From NCBI RefSeq assembly GCF_017968845.1, contig NZ_CP072877.1:372001-436000 (forward strand): a stretch of DNA of 64,000 nt, given 5' to 3'. Below, piece by piece: positions 9,370 to 18,187 of this stretch. Position 1 is the first letter of the stretch; each line of letters starts with the position of its first letter. This DNA comes from Microbacterium sp. NIBRBAC000506063 (GTDB lineage: Bacteria > Actinomycetota > Actinomycetes > Actinomycetales > Microbacteriaceae). Below the pieces are notes generated by a model, which had not been told where the DNA came from, did no database searches, and was given only the letters and a program-made list of their open reading frames with translations. The translations under genes and the position numbers were made by a program.

Positions 9370-10669
9370 ATGCCTGATCCCGCCTCGACCGTGCCCGAAG
9401 TCGCCCGGCTCACACAAGAGCTCATCCGTCTCGACACGACGAACTTCGGCGGCGGAAAAGCTCGGGGCGAGCGCGAGGCCGCCGAGTATGTCGGTGCCTA
9501 CCTGGAAGCCCTCGGACTCACCACCGAGTACTACGAGCCGATCCCGCGCCGCACCAACGTGATGGCGCGGGTGCCGGGCCGAGATCGCGACAAGCCTGCG
9601 CTCGTCGTGCACGGACACCTCGACGTCGTGCCGGCGATCGCCGAGGAGTGGAGCGTCGACCCCTTCTCGGGGACGATCCAGGACGGCTGCATCTGGGGCC
9701 GCGGTGCGGTGGACATGAAGAACATGGATGCGATGATCCTGACGTCGGTCGCCGACATCCTGCGTGCTGGGGAGCAGCCCGAACGCGATCTGATCCTGAC
9801 CTTCTTCGCCGACGAGGAGAACGGCGGGGTCGAAGGGTCTGCGCTCGTCGTGCGTGAGCGACCCGAGTGGTTCACGGGTGCGACCGAGGCGATCAGCGAG
9901 GTCGGCGGCTACTCGATCTCGGTGGACGACCGGCGCGCGTACCTGCTGCAGGTGGGGAGAAGGCGCTCATCTGGATTCGCCTGCGCGCCCGCGGACGCGC
10001 AGGTCACGGCAGCAGGCTCCACGACGACAACGCCATCACCGCGATCGCCGAGGCCGTGGCGAAGATCGGGCGCACGCGCTGGCCGATGCGGCTCACGCCC
10101 ACGACGAAGGCGCTCGTCGACGGTCTCGCCGCGCTCACGGGGCGCTCCGCCGACGACCCCGACGCCCTGGCATCCGCCGCAGGCCCGGCCGAGGCCTTCC
10201 TGCGTTCGACGTTCCGGACGACGACCAACCCCACGGGCCTGACCGCGGGCTACAAGCACAACGTGATCCCCGCTGAGGCGGAGGCCCTCATCGATGTGCG
10301 CGTCCTCCCCGGCACCGAGGATGCGGTGCTCGCCGAGCTTCAGGCGCTCGTGGGAGAGAGCATCGAGATCGAGGTCGTCGTGCGCGACATCGGCATGGAG
10401 ACGCCGTTCGAGGGTGAACTGGTCGAGGCGATGGTCGGTGCGCTGGGGCGGCATGATCCCGGCGCTCCCGTGATCCCCTACTTGCTGGGCGCCGGCACCG
10501 ACAACAAGGCGCTCGCGCACATCGGCATCACCGGCTACGGCTTCGCCCCCTGCGGCTGCCGGCCGACCTCGACTTCACAGGGATGTTCCACGGAGTCGAT
10601 GAGCGCGTGCCCGTAGACTCGTTGGTCTTCGGGCAGCAGGTGCTGACCGATCTGTTCCGCACCTACTGA
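9370..10669 (+). CDS. M20 family metallopeptidase (two frameshifts)
   Basis: Reconstructed protein of about 433 residues. The metal-binding set is complete: HGHLDVVP, the Asp in GRGAVDMKN, the Glu pair in ADEENGG, and a C-terminal GAGTDNKAL segment; the lid domain lies between. Frames must be joined near 9957 (GGGG run; continuing GEKALIWIRL) and near 10550 (CCCCC run; continuing LRLPADLDFTGMFHG). Members hydrolyse dipeptides or N-acyl amino acids; the exact substrate is unknown. TAGCCT (9358-9363) sits 6 nt before the ATG, so the mRNA is probably leaderless. uppP follows 9 nt later. Confidence 0.87.
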
Positions 10670-10678
10670 AAGACCCGC

Positions 10679-11503
10679 ATGCATCTGCTCGAAGCGCTCA
10701 TCCTCGGCGTCGTGCAGGGACTGACCGAGTTCCTGCCCATCTCCTCCAGCGCACATCTGCGCATCCTCGGCGTCTTCCTGCCGGAGGCGACCGACCCCGG
10801 CGCCGCCTTCACCGCCATCACCCAGATCGGCACCGAGGCGGCCGTGGTCGTGTTCTTCTGGAAGGACATCGTTCGCATCATCACGCAGTGGTTCCGCTCC
10901 CTCGCCGGCAAGGCGCCCCGGAACGACCCCGACGCGCGCATGGGCTGGCTCATCATCATCGGCAGCATCCCGATCGTCGTTCTGGGGCTGCTCTTCCAGG
11001 ACCAGATCGAGACCGTCTTCCGCTCGATGTGGATCGTCGCGATCATGCTCATCGTCTTCGGGCTCCTCCTGGGCGTCGCCGACCATGTGGGCGCGAAGCG
11101 TCGCAAGCTCGATCAGATCACCTACCCGCACGGCATCGCGTATGGATTCGCTCAGGCCCTCTCGCTCGTCCCGGGCGTGTCCCGTTCGGGCGGAACGATC
11201 ACCATGGGCCTGTTCCTCGGTTACGAGCGCGCCGCGGCCGCACGCTACGCCTTCCTCCTCGCGATCCCCGCCGTCTTCGGCAGCGGCTTCTACCAGCTCT
11301 TCAAGAACTGGGGACAGACCTCGATCTTCACGATGGGGGAGACCTTCGCCGCGACGGTGATCGCGTTCTTCGTCGCGCTGGGAGTGATCGCCTTCTTCAT
11401 GAGCTGGATCTCCAAGCGTAGCTTCCTGCCCTTCGTGATCTACCGGGTGCTGCTGGGCACGACCCTGCTGATCCTCCTGGCGACCGGAGTGATCGCGGCA
11501 TAG
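10679..11503 (+). CDS. uppP: Undecaprenyl-diphosphatase
   Basis: 274 residues, polytopic. Both signatures of the BacA/UppP family are present: the N-terminal [16 protein letters not shown] and the second [20 protein letters not shown]. The enzyme dephosphorylates undecaprenyl pyrophosphate to recycle the lipid carrier for peptidoglycan and teichoic polymers, and confers bacitracin tolerance. The length is normal for the family and no frame problem is seen. It is probably co-transcribed with the M20 peptidase. Confidence 0.95.
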   Translation: MHLLEALILGVVQGLTEFLPISSSAHLRILGVFLPEATDPGAAFTAITQIGTEAAVVVFFWKDIVRIITQWFRSLAGKAPRNDPDARMGWLIIIGSIPIVVLGLLFQDQIETVFRSMWIVAIMLIVFGLLLGVADHVGAKRRKLDQITYPHGIAYGFAQALSLVPGVSRSGGTITMGLFLGYERAAAARYAFLLAIPAVFGSGFYQLFKNWGQTSIFTMGETFAATVIAFFVALGVIAFFMSWISKRSFLPFVIYRVLLGTTLLILLATGVIAA

Positions 11504-11525
11504 GGACTGTCAGGCACGCCCTGCC

Positions 11526-12370
11526 TCAGCGCTTGGCCTCCGGCCCGTCGCCACGGCGGCGCAGGTAGCGCTCGAAGGCCTGGGCGATGGCATCTCCGGA
11601 GGCCTCGGGGAGTCCCAGGTGTCGCGCGTGCGCTCGAGCTCGCGGATGTACTCGGCCATGTCCTCGTCGTCTGCGGCGGCGGCATCGATCGTCGCCTCCC
11701 ACGTCGCCGCGGCGGTGCCGAGGTCCGCACGGGGCACCGAGACGTCGGTGATCTCCTCCAGGCGGTCCAGGAGGGCGAGAGTCGCCTTCGGCGAGGGCGT
11801 GGCGGATGCGACGTAGTGCGGCACGCTCGCCCACAGGCTCGCGGTCGGGATCCCGGCGCTCTCGGCGTAGTGCTCCAGGACGCTGAGGATGCCGACAGGC
11901 CCCTCGTAGAGCGAACGCTCGAGTCCGAGCGCGTCGCGGATGTCGTCGTTCTGGCTCGCCCCGAAGATGGAGATGGGACGGGTGTGCGGCACATCGGAGA
12001 GAAGCGCCCCGAGCGTGACGAATCCGGTGACGTCCTCGCGGAGCGCGACATCCATGAACTCGGCGGCGAAGGCCTTCCACGCGCGGGCGGGCTCGACGCC
12101 GGTGAGCAGCCACAGACGCTTCTCCGTGTCGTCGCCCACAGGACGCCACAGCGCCGCCTCCGGCCAGCGGAGCGCGCGCCTCCCGGAAGCGGTCGTGGAG
12201 ATCGTGGGGCGCGTGTACTGGTAGTCGAAGTACAGCTCGGGATCGATTCGGTGCACGAGCTCGTAGTCGCCGAGAGCACGCAGGTGACTCATGACACTGC
12301 TGGCCGCCTCGCCTGCATCGTTCCACCCGTCGAAGGCGGCGATGACGATCCGGGAGCCGAGTGAGACCAT
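11526..12370 (-). CDS. PAC2 family protein (one frameshift)
   Basis: About 281 residues beginning MVSLGSRIVIAAFDGWNDAG with an AAGGAGG site upstream. The PAC2 (proteasome assembly chaperone-like) fold is recognised from the N-terminal FDGWNDAGEAASSV, the central TGVEPARAWKAFAAEF, and SVPHYVASATPSPKA. The end is shifted near 11618; adding one C gives SPEASGDAIAQAFERYLRRR. The function in bacteria is unknown, but the gene regularly accompanies the actinobacterial trmI/proteasome region. It is divergent from the HAD gene. Confidence 0.82.
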
Positions 12371-12466
12371 CCGCGAGTGTCCTCCTTCTGCGGCGGCGCC
12401 GCGTGGGTATCCCTCCAGGCTAGTCGCCGTCACCGGCCGATGGGGGCGAACAGGTAGCCTTGAGCG

Positions 12467-13154
12467 GTGACTGAAGCGCCGCACGCCGTGTTCTGGGATA
12501 TGGACGGAACGATCGTCGACACCGAGCCGTTCTGGATGGCCGCCGAGACTCGGATGGTCGAGTCCTTCGGGGGTGAGTGGACCCACGAGAGCGCTCTGCA
12601 ACTCGTCGGCAAGGGCTCGAGGACTCCGCCGAAATCCTCCGCAATGCCGGGGTTCGACTCCAGGTGGACGAGATCGTGCAGTCGTTGACGAACGAGGTGC
12701 GAGACGCGTTGCGCAGCGCCGGTGCGCCGTTCCGTCCGGGGCGGTGGAGCTTCTCCGCTCGCTGCGCGAGTCCGGCATCCGCACCGGTCTCGTGACGATG
12801 TCGCTGCGGACGATGGCGGATGCCGTGATCGAGCAGATCGACTTCGACGCCTTCGACGTGGTGATCACCGGGGACACCTCCCGTCAACCCAAGCCCTTCC
12901 CCGACCCCTATCTGCAGGCCGCAGAGGAGCTGGGCGTCGACGTCACCCGTACGGTCGTGATCGAGGACTCGCCCAGCGGCTTGCGCTCCGGGGTCTCGTC
13001 GGGTGCCGTGACCCTCGGCGTGCCGCACTTCGTCGATCTCGACGGCCTCGGCGCACACGCGCTCTGGCCCACCCTCGACGGGCGCTCGGCCGACGACCTG
13101 GTGTCGCTGTTCGCCGATCACCGGGGTGCACTGATGCAGGGAGGCGCCCGATGA
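12467..13154 (+). CDS. HAD-family hydrolase/phosphatase (two frameshifts)
   Basis: About 230 residues. HAD motif I is FWDMDGTIVDTEPFW, motif II lies in RTGLVTMS, motif III Lys in QPKPFPDPY and motif IV in VIEDSPSGL. It is a beta-phosphoglucomutase-like phosphatase with a helical cap (roughly residues 20-95). Two shifts, near 12610 (GGG run) and 12745 (GGGG run), separate the cap from the core. The GTG start has TAGCCT (12455-12460) 6 nt upstream, a leaderless arrangement. The stop overlaps the trmI start (ATGA). Confidence 0.83.
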
Positions 13155-14163
13155 TCGCCGAGCACCGTCCGCGCGGGCCGTTCCGCGAGGGGGACCGCGT
13201 CCAGCTGACCGACGCCAAAGGACGTCTGCACACCACGACGCTGCGCGCCGAGGCCGAGCTCCACACGCACAAGGGCGTGCTGCGGCATGCCGACATCATC
13301 GGTCAGGACGACGGTTCGGTCGTCACCAACAGTGCCGGACACACGTATCTGGCGCTGCGCCCGCTCCTGCGCGACTTCGCGATGTCGATGCCGCGGGAGC
13401 GGCGATCGTGTACCCGAAGGATGCCGCGCAGATCGTGATGCAGGCCGACATCTTCCCCGGCGCCGTCGTCGTCGAGGCGGGCGTGGGCTCCGGTGCGCTC
13501 TCGCTCGCTCTGCTGCGTGCCATCGGGCCCGAGGGCCGCCTCGTGTCGTTCGAGCGCCGCGAGGAGTTCGCCGATGTCGCCCGCGCGAACGTCGAGACCT
13601 TCTTCGGCGCCGTGCCCGACACATGGAGCATCACCGTCGGGGATCTCGCCGAACGGCTGCCCGAGGTCTTCGAGGCCGGCTCCGTCGATCGCGTCGTGCT
13701 CGACATGCTCGCGCCCTGGGAGTGCATGGACGCGGTCGCCGACGCCCTCACGCCCGGCGGCGTCGTCATCTGCTACGTCGCGACGGCGACGCAGCTCTCC
13801 CGCACGGCCGAATACCTGCGCGGCATGGGGGTGTTCACCGATCCGGACGCCTCCGAGACGATGGTCCGCGGTTGGCATGTCGAAGGGCTGGCGGTGCGTC
13901 CCGACCATCGCATGGTCGCGCACACCGGCTTCCTGCTGACCGCACGCCGGCTCGCCCCCGGCTCGGTGCGCCCGGAGACGCAGCGACGTGCCTCGAAGTC
14001 CAGCTACGGCGACGAGGACGTGGAGCAGTGGACCCCGGGAGCGGTGGGAGACCGCGAGATCACCGACAAGAACCTGCGCAAGCGCGTCCGCGAAGCGGAA
14101 CGCGCCGCCGAGGCCGTGCGCCGCGCCGGAGGACGCGAGGACGAGGACGAGGCGGGGCAATAG
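13151..14163 (+). CDS. trmI: tRNA (adenine(58)-N1)-methyltransferase TrmI (one frameshift)
   Basis: About 338 residues: an N-terminal barrel (GPFREGDRVQLTDAKGR; GHTYLALRPLLRDFAM) followed by the SAM-binding Rossmann domain YPKDAAQIVMQADIFPG and VVEAGVGSGALSLALLRAI. One G is missing in the run near 13395 between SMPR and GAAIVYPKD. The enzyme makes m1A58 in the T-loop of tRNAs as a tetramer. The charged C-terminal tail (REAERAAEAVRR and beyond) is typical of actinobacterial members. In many actinobacteria the proteasome ATPase gene follows; here the FKBP gene follows after 10 nt. Confidence 0.9.
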
Positions 14164-14173
14164 ACTGGAGCGC

Positions 14174-15139
14174 GTGCGTAAACTCCCCGCCGTCCTGGCC
14201 GCCCTCAGCCTCTCCGCCGTCACACTGACCGGCTGCGCCGTCACCACCGTCGGCGGTGACACCTGCGTGCGCGCCTCGTTCGACGACGATGTCTCCGGCA
14301 TCGTCACGGTCACGGGCTCGCTCGGCAGCGCCCCGAACGTCTCGATGCACACGCCGGTGCGAGTGAGCGAGAGCTCGTTCACCGATCTCATCGACGGCGA
14401 TGGAGTCCCGCTGACCGCCGACACCCAGCCGGCCGCGATCGAGCTCGCCCTCTACAGTGGCGAGACCGGCGATCTGGTCATCTCCTCGCCCTTCGACGGC
14501 GACCTCACACGCCTCAGCAACATCGACTACTGGGCGGGCCAGATCCCGGGTCTCGTCGACGCCCTCCGTTGCGCGGCCGAAGGCACGCGCACACTCGTCG
14601 CGATCAGCCCGGAGGATCTCGGCGAGCCGGCGCGCCAGGGGCTCGGGCTCGGAGCCGGCGACTCGGTCATCGCCGTCGTGGACGTCCTCAAGACCTACCT
14701 GCCGCATGCGCAGGGCACGCTGCAGTTCAACGCCGGTCGCGGGCTTCCCTCGGTGGTCCGTGCTCCCGACGGTCGCCCCGGCGTGATCATCCCCGACACC
14801 GACCCGCCGACCGAGCTCGTCACGCAGGTGCTCATCAAGGGCGAGGGCGAGCCGGTCACCGGCGACGACACCTTCCGCGTGCACTACACGGGCCTCACCT
14901 GGGCCGACAGCGAGGTCTTCGACAGCTCGTGGGACACGGCACCGGCGCAGTTCTCGCTGGAAGGACTGATCACCGGCGTCAGCACGGCGCTGGAGGGCCA
15001 GACCGTCGGCTCGCAGGTGCTCGTGGTCGTTCCGCCGGAGCTCGGCTACGGCGATGTCGACCAGGGGAGCATCCCCGCCGGCTCGACGCTCGTGTTCGTC
15101 TTCGACATCGTCGGGATCGACGCGCCACCGGCGGGATGA
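14174..15139 (+). CDS. FKBP-type peptidyl-prolyl isomerase lipoprotein
   Basis: 321 residues from a GTG start (MRKLPAVLAALSLSAVTLTGC) with lipobox LTGC. Residues 30-215 show an incomplete duplicated FKBP-like region, and residues 230-320 a canonical FKBP domain with VHYTGLTWADSEVFDSSW, GLITGVSTALEGQTVGSQ and PPELGYGD. It is expected on the outer face of the membrane as a folding catalyst. TAGACT (14161-14166), which overlaps the trmI stop, lies 7 nt before the GTG, indicating its own leaderless promoter. Its stop overlaps the pafB start. Confidence 0.9.
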   Translation: MRKLPAVLAALSLSAVTLTGCAVTTVGGDTCVRASFDDDVSGIVTVTGSLGSAPNVSMHTPVRVSESSFTDLIDGDGVPLTADTQPAAIELALYSGETGDLVISSPFDGDLTRLSNIDYWAGQIPGLVDALRCAAEGTRTLVAISPEDLGEPARQGLGLGAGDSVIAVVDVLKTYLPHAQGTLQFNAGRGLPSVVRAPDGRPGVIIPDTDPPTELVTQVLIKGEGEPVTGDDTFRVHYTGLTWADSEVFDSSWDTAPAQFSLEGLITGVSTALEGQTVGSQVLVVVPPELGYGDVDQGSIPAGSTLVFVFDIVGIDAPPAG

Positions 15140-16121
15140 TGAGCACGCGCATCCCGCCCGAGGAGCGACTGACGAATCTCGTCGTCGCCCTCATGGCGAC
15201 CGATCACGGACTGACCAAGCAGGAGATCCTCGAGAGCGTCTCCGGCTATCGTCAGCGTGCGGAGTCGGGGACGGGAAGCAGCGCGCTCGAGAAGATGTTC
15301 GAGCGCGACAAGGAGGAGCTGCGCAGCCTCGGGATCCCGATCGACACGCTGGGAGACTTCGCCGATCCCAACGATCTCCGCGAAGCCCGCTATCGCATTC
15401 CCAAAGGGGAATACGACCTGCCCGACGACATCGAGTTCACCGCGGAGGAGCTCGCGGTGCTGCGCCTCGCCGGGAGCGTCTGGAGCGCCGGATCCATGTC
15501 GGAGGACGCCCAGGCGGGGGTGCGCAAGATCCGTGCGCTCGGAATCGACGGCGACGAGCCCATCATCGGCTTCGCACCGCGGATCGCTGTGCGGGACGCG
15601 AGCTTCGCTGCACTGCAGGATGCCGTCGAGCGCTGCGTGGTCGTGACCTTCGACTATCTCAAGCCGGGCGATGCCGACCCCGTCGCCGCCGGCTTCGCCC
15701 GCTCGCGCTCGTGGAATACGAATCGCGCTGGCACGTCTTCGGCATCGATGCCGAGCTCTCCGAGGACAGGATCTTCCTGCTCAGCCGCATCGTCGGCGAG
15801 GTGCAGGCGACCTCCGAGACCTTCGACGCAGCCCTGCAGGCGGGGGCGGGGGAGCGCGCACTGGCCGGGCTCGAAGCGGTCGCGGCGCAGAACTCGGCGC
15901 TGCTGCAGGTCACCCCGGGCACGGAGGCGGCGATCCGACTCGGGCGTCGCGCCATCGCTGATGCCGACGGCATCCGCGTGTCCTACGTCGATCGCGACGT
16001 GTTCGCCGACGAGTTGACCTCCTACGGTCCCGAGGTGCGCGTGGTCGAGCCGGCCGATCTGCGCGATGCGGTCATCGCACGGCTGCGCGCCGTGGTCGCC
16101 GCGCACGAGGAGTCGCGATGA
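15136..16121 (+). CDS. pafB: WYL-domain regulator PafB (one frameshift)
   Basis: About 328 residues: an N-terminal winged helix-turn-helix (RLTNLVVALMATDHGLTKQEI), a central WYL domain and a C-terminal WCX extension. One C is missing near 15682, joining DAD-P to RRRLRPLALVEYESRWHVFGID, the WYL core. PafB forms a heterodimer with PafC that activates the LexA-independent mycobacterial DNA-damage response, sensing single-stranded DNA through the WYL domain. The gene overlaps pafC by 4 nt (ATGA). An ATG at 15139 is an equally good start. Confidence 0.88.
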
Positions 16122-17107
16122 CCGAGAAGCGCAAGCCGCTGCTGGCCGGCGATCGGGTACGGCTGTATCTCACGCTCGTGCCCTACCTGCTGGAGCGCCG
16201 ACAGGTGCCGCTGGAAGAGGCGGCGACGGAGTTCGGCATCACCCCGCAGGAGCTGCGCTCGATGGTCGAGAAGCTCACGCTGATCGGCCTTCCCGGTGAC
16301 AGCGGCTTCTGGCAGCAGCCGCAGGAGCTCTTCGACATCAACTGGGATCTGCTCGACACCGAGGGCGTCATCGAGATCACGAACGAGGTCGGACTGCGTC
16401 GGGTTCCGCGCTTCACCGCGCGGGAGGCCGCAGCGCTGCTTGCCGGTCTGCAGCTGGTCGCGTCGGTACCGAGTGTCGCGGCATCCGACCTCGTCACGGG
16501 CCTTCTGGCGAAGCTCTCCAGCGGCGCGTCGGCCGCGCCGCTGGAAGTCGTGGTCGCGCCGCCCGCGCTCGACGAGGTGCGCGACGTCGTCTCCCAGGCG
16601 TTGAACGAGGGTGTCGCGGTCTCCTTCACCTACCAGGCCCCGGATGCCGGAGCCACCACGCGCACGGTCGATCCCGTGCGCGTGCTCACCTCGAACGGGG
16701 AGTGGTACCTGCAGGGATGGTGCCATCTGCGCGAGGCGATGCGGACCTTCCACCTCGATCGCGTGCGGAACCCGCTGCTGACCGATCTTCCGGTCTCGCA
16801 CCAGGCGGACAATCTTCCGGAGCTGTTCGAGGGAGACCCGGACGAGGATCTCGGTGAGATCCGGATGCCGGCGAACATCGCGGGGCTGCTGGGCGATGTG
16901 CTCGCCCACGCGGAGACGAGTGAGGCGGGCGGTATCGTGACGGCGCGCCTGCGGATGTCGGACCCGCGGGGCCTCAAGCGCGTGGCCGGCCGCTTCGGCG
17001 GGCAGGCCGAGGTCACGGCACCGGCTGTGGCGCGTGCGGCGACGCGGGAGTGGGCGGCGGCCGGACTCGCCCTGTATCACGAGCGGACTCCCGGAGTCGG
17101 CCGGTAG
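16118..17107 (+). CDS. pafC: WYL-domain regulator PafC
   Basis: 329 residues: an HTH (LTLVPYLLERRQVPLEEAA; FGITPQELRSMVEKL) followed by a WYL domain (TYQAPDAGATTRTVDPVRVL; GEWYLQGWCHLREAMRTFHL) and a WCX C-terminal part. It partners PafB. Uninterrupted frame. The PafC stop codon TAG is followed by a spaced ribosome site for tatA, so the pafBC-tatAC block is probably one operon, as in other actinobacteria. Confidence 0.9.
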   Translation: MTEKRKPLLAGDRVRLYLTLVPYLLERRQVPLEEAATEFGITPQELRSMVEKLTLIGLPGDSGFWQQPQELFDINWDLLDTEGVIEITNEVGLRRVPRFTAREAAALLAGLQLVASVPSVAASDLVTGLLAKLSSGASAAPLEVVVAPPALDEVRDVVSQALNEGVAVSFTYQAPDAGATTRTVDPVRVLTSNGEWYLQGWCHLREAMRTFHLDRVRNPLLTDLPVSHQADNLPELFEGDPDEDLGEIRMPANIAGLLGDVLAHAETSEAGGIVTARLRMSDPRGLKRVAGRFGGQAEVTAPAVARAATREWAAAGLALYHERTPGVGR

Positions 17108-17135
17108 ACTGACGGAAACGACAAGGAGAACGCTT

Positions 17136-17387
17136 ATGGGCGGCAATTTGATGGGGTGGCCCACCCTGCTGATCATTCTGGTCGTCATCATCCTGCTGTT
17201 CGGCGCGGCCAAGCTGCCGGCGCTCGCCAAGAGCGTGGGGCAGTCGGCTCGGGTGTTCAAGGGTGAGATGAAGGCGATGAAGGACGAAGACGCGCAGCGC
17301 GCGGAGTCCTCGGCCGCCGACGCTCCCGAGGCGAAGGGCAGCCCTGCTGCGGCCACCGACCCAGACTCGCCCGACCGATCCGCATAG
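17136..17387 (+). CDS. tatA: Sec-independent protein translocase TatA
   Basis: 83 residues from ATG 17136, with AAGGAG 8 nt upstream. One membrane helix (GWPTLLIILVVIILLFGAAK) is followed by the hinge LPALAKSVGQSARVFKGEMK, an amphipathic helix, and an acidic Ala/Pro-rich tail. TatA oligomers form the conduit for folded proteins with twin-arginine signals. It lies directly upstream of tatC. Confidence 0.93.
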   Translation: MGGNLMGWPTLLIILVVIILLFGAAKLPALAKSVGQSARVFKGEMKAMKDEDAQRAESSAADAPEAKGSPAAATDPDSPDRSA

Positions 17388-17389
17388 CC

Positions 17390-18187
17390 GTGGCCGCGCC
17401 TGAAGAGGCGGAGGCAGGAAAGCGGCCGCGTCGAGACCGCAAGATGTCCCTTGCGGAGCATCTGATCGAGTTCCGCAAGCGGTTGCTCATCGCCGCCGCC
17501 GGTCTCCTGGTCGGCATGATCATCGCGTTCGTCATCACCGATCCGGTGATCCACTTCCTCACCGGACCCATTCGCGTGCTGGACTCGGCCAACGCCCAGC
17601 TCATGATCACCACGATCACCGGCGGATTCGATCTGCGGATGCGGATGGCGGTGTCCATCGGCCTGATCCTCTCCGCGCCCATCTGGCTCTGGCAGCTCTG
17701 GGCGTTCATCATGCCCGGGCTGACACGCAAGGAGATCCGCTACACGATCGGGTTCGTCGCCGCGGCGATCCCTCTGTTCGTCCTCGGTGGGCTCACCGCG
17801 ATCTATGTGGCGCCGAATGTGATCACGGTGATGTCATCGATCATCCCGGCGGACACCGTGAACTTCTTCGCGGCGAAGGAGTACTACGACTTCATCCTCA
17901 AGTTCGTGCTCGCGATCGGCGTGGGCTTCGTCATCCCGGTCTTCCTCGTCGCACTCAACCTCGCCGGTGTCATGAGCGGGCGCGCGATCCTTCGAGCCTG
18001 GCGCCCGGCGGTGCTCATCGCGACCCTGTTCGCGGCGATCACGACACCCGCGATGGACGCGTTCTCGATGCTTCTGCTGGCCGGCATCCTGGTCCTCCTG
18101 TACTTCGCGGCAGCGCTGCTCACGGTGCTGCTGGACAGGATCAAGAACAAGAAGGACCCTCTCCGGGCGGAACGAGAAGCGATATGA
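17390..18187 (+). CDS. tatC: Sec-independent protein translocase TatC
   Basis: 265 residues from a GTG two bases after the tatA stop. The cytoplasmic N-terminus carries SLAEHLIEFRKRLLIAA, the conserved signal-peptide-binding segment, followed by six membrane helices; the first periplasmic loop and the WQLWAFIMPGLTRKE motif after helix 2 match the family. TatC is the receptor for twin-arginine signals. The stop overlaps the helY start (ATGA). Confidence 0.95.
   Translation: MAAPEEAEAGKRPRRDRKMSLAEHLIEFRKRLLIAAAGLLVGMIIAFVITDPVIHFLTGPIRVLDSANAQLMITTITGGFDLRMRMAVSIGLILSAPIWLWQLWAFIMPGLTRKEIRYTIGFVAAAIPLFVLGGLTAIYVAPNVITVMSSIIPADTVNFFAAKEYYDFILKFVLAIGVGFVIPVFLVALNLAGVMSGRAILRAWRPAVLIATLFAAITTPAMDAFSMLLLAGILVLLYFAAALLTVLLDRIKNKKDPLRAEREAI

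Noticed and set aside
9370..10669. Decayed M20 peptidase pseudogene
   Set aside because: Both shifts are homopolymer losses of the same type as in essential genes of the window; all metal ligands are intact.
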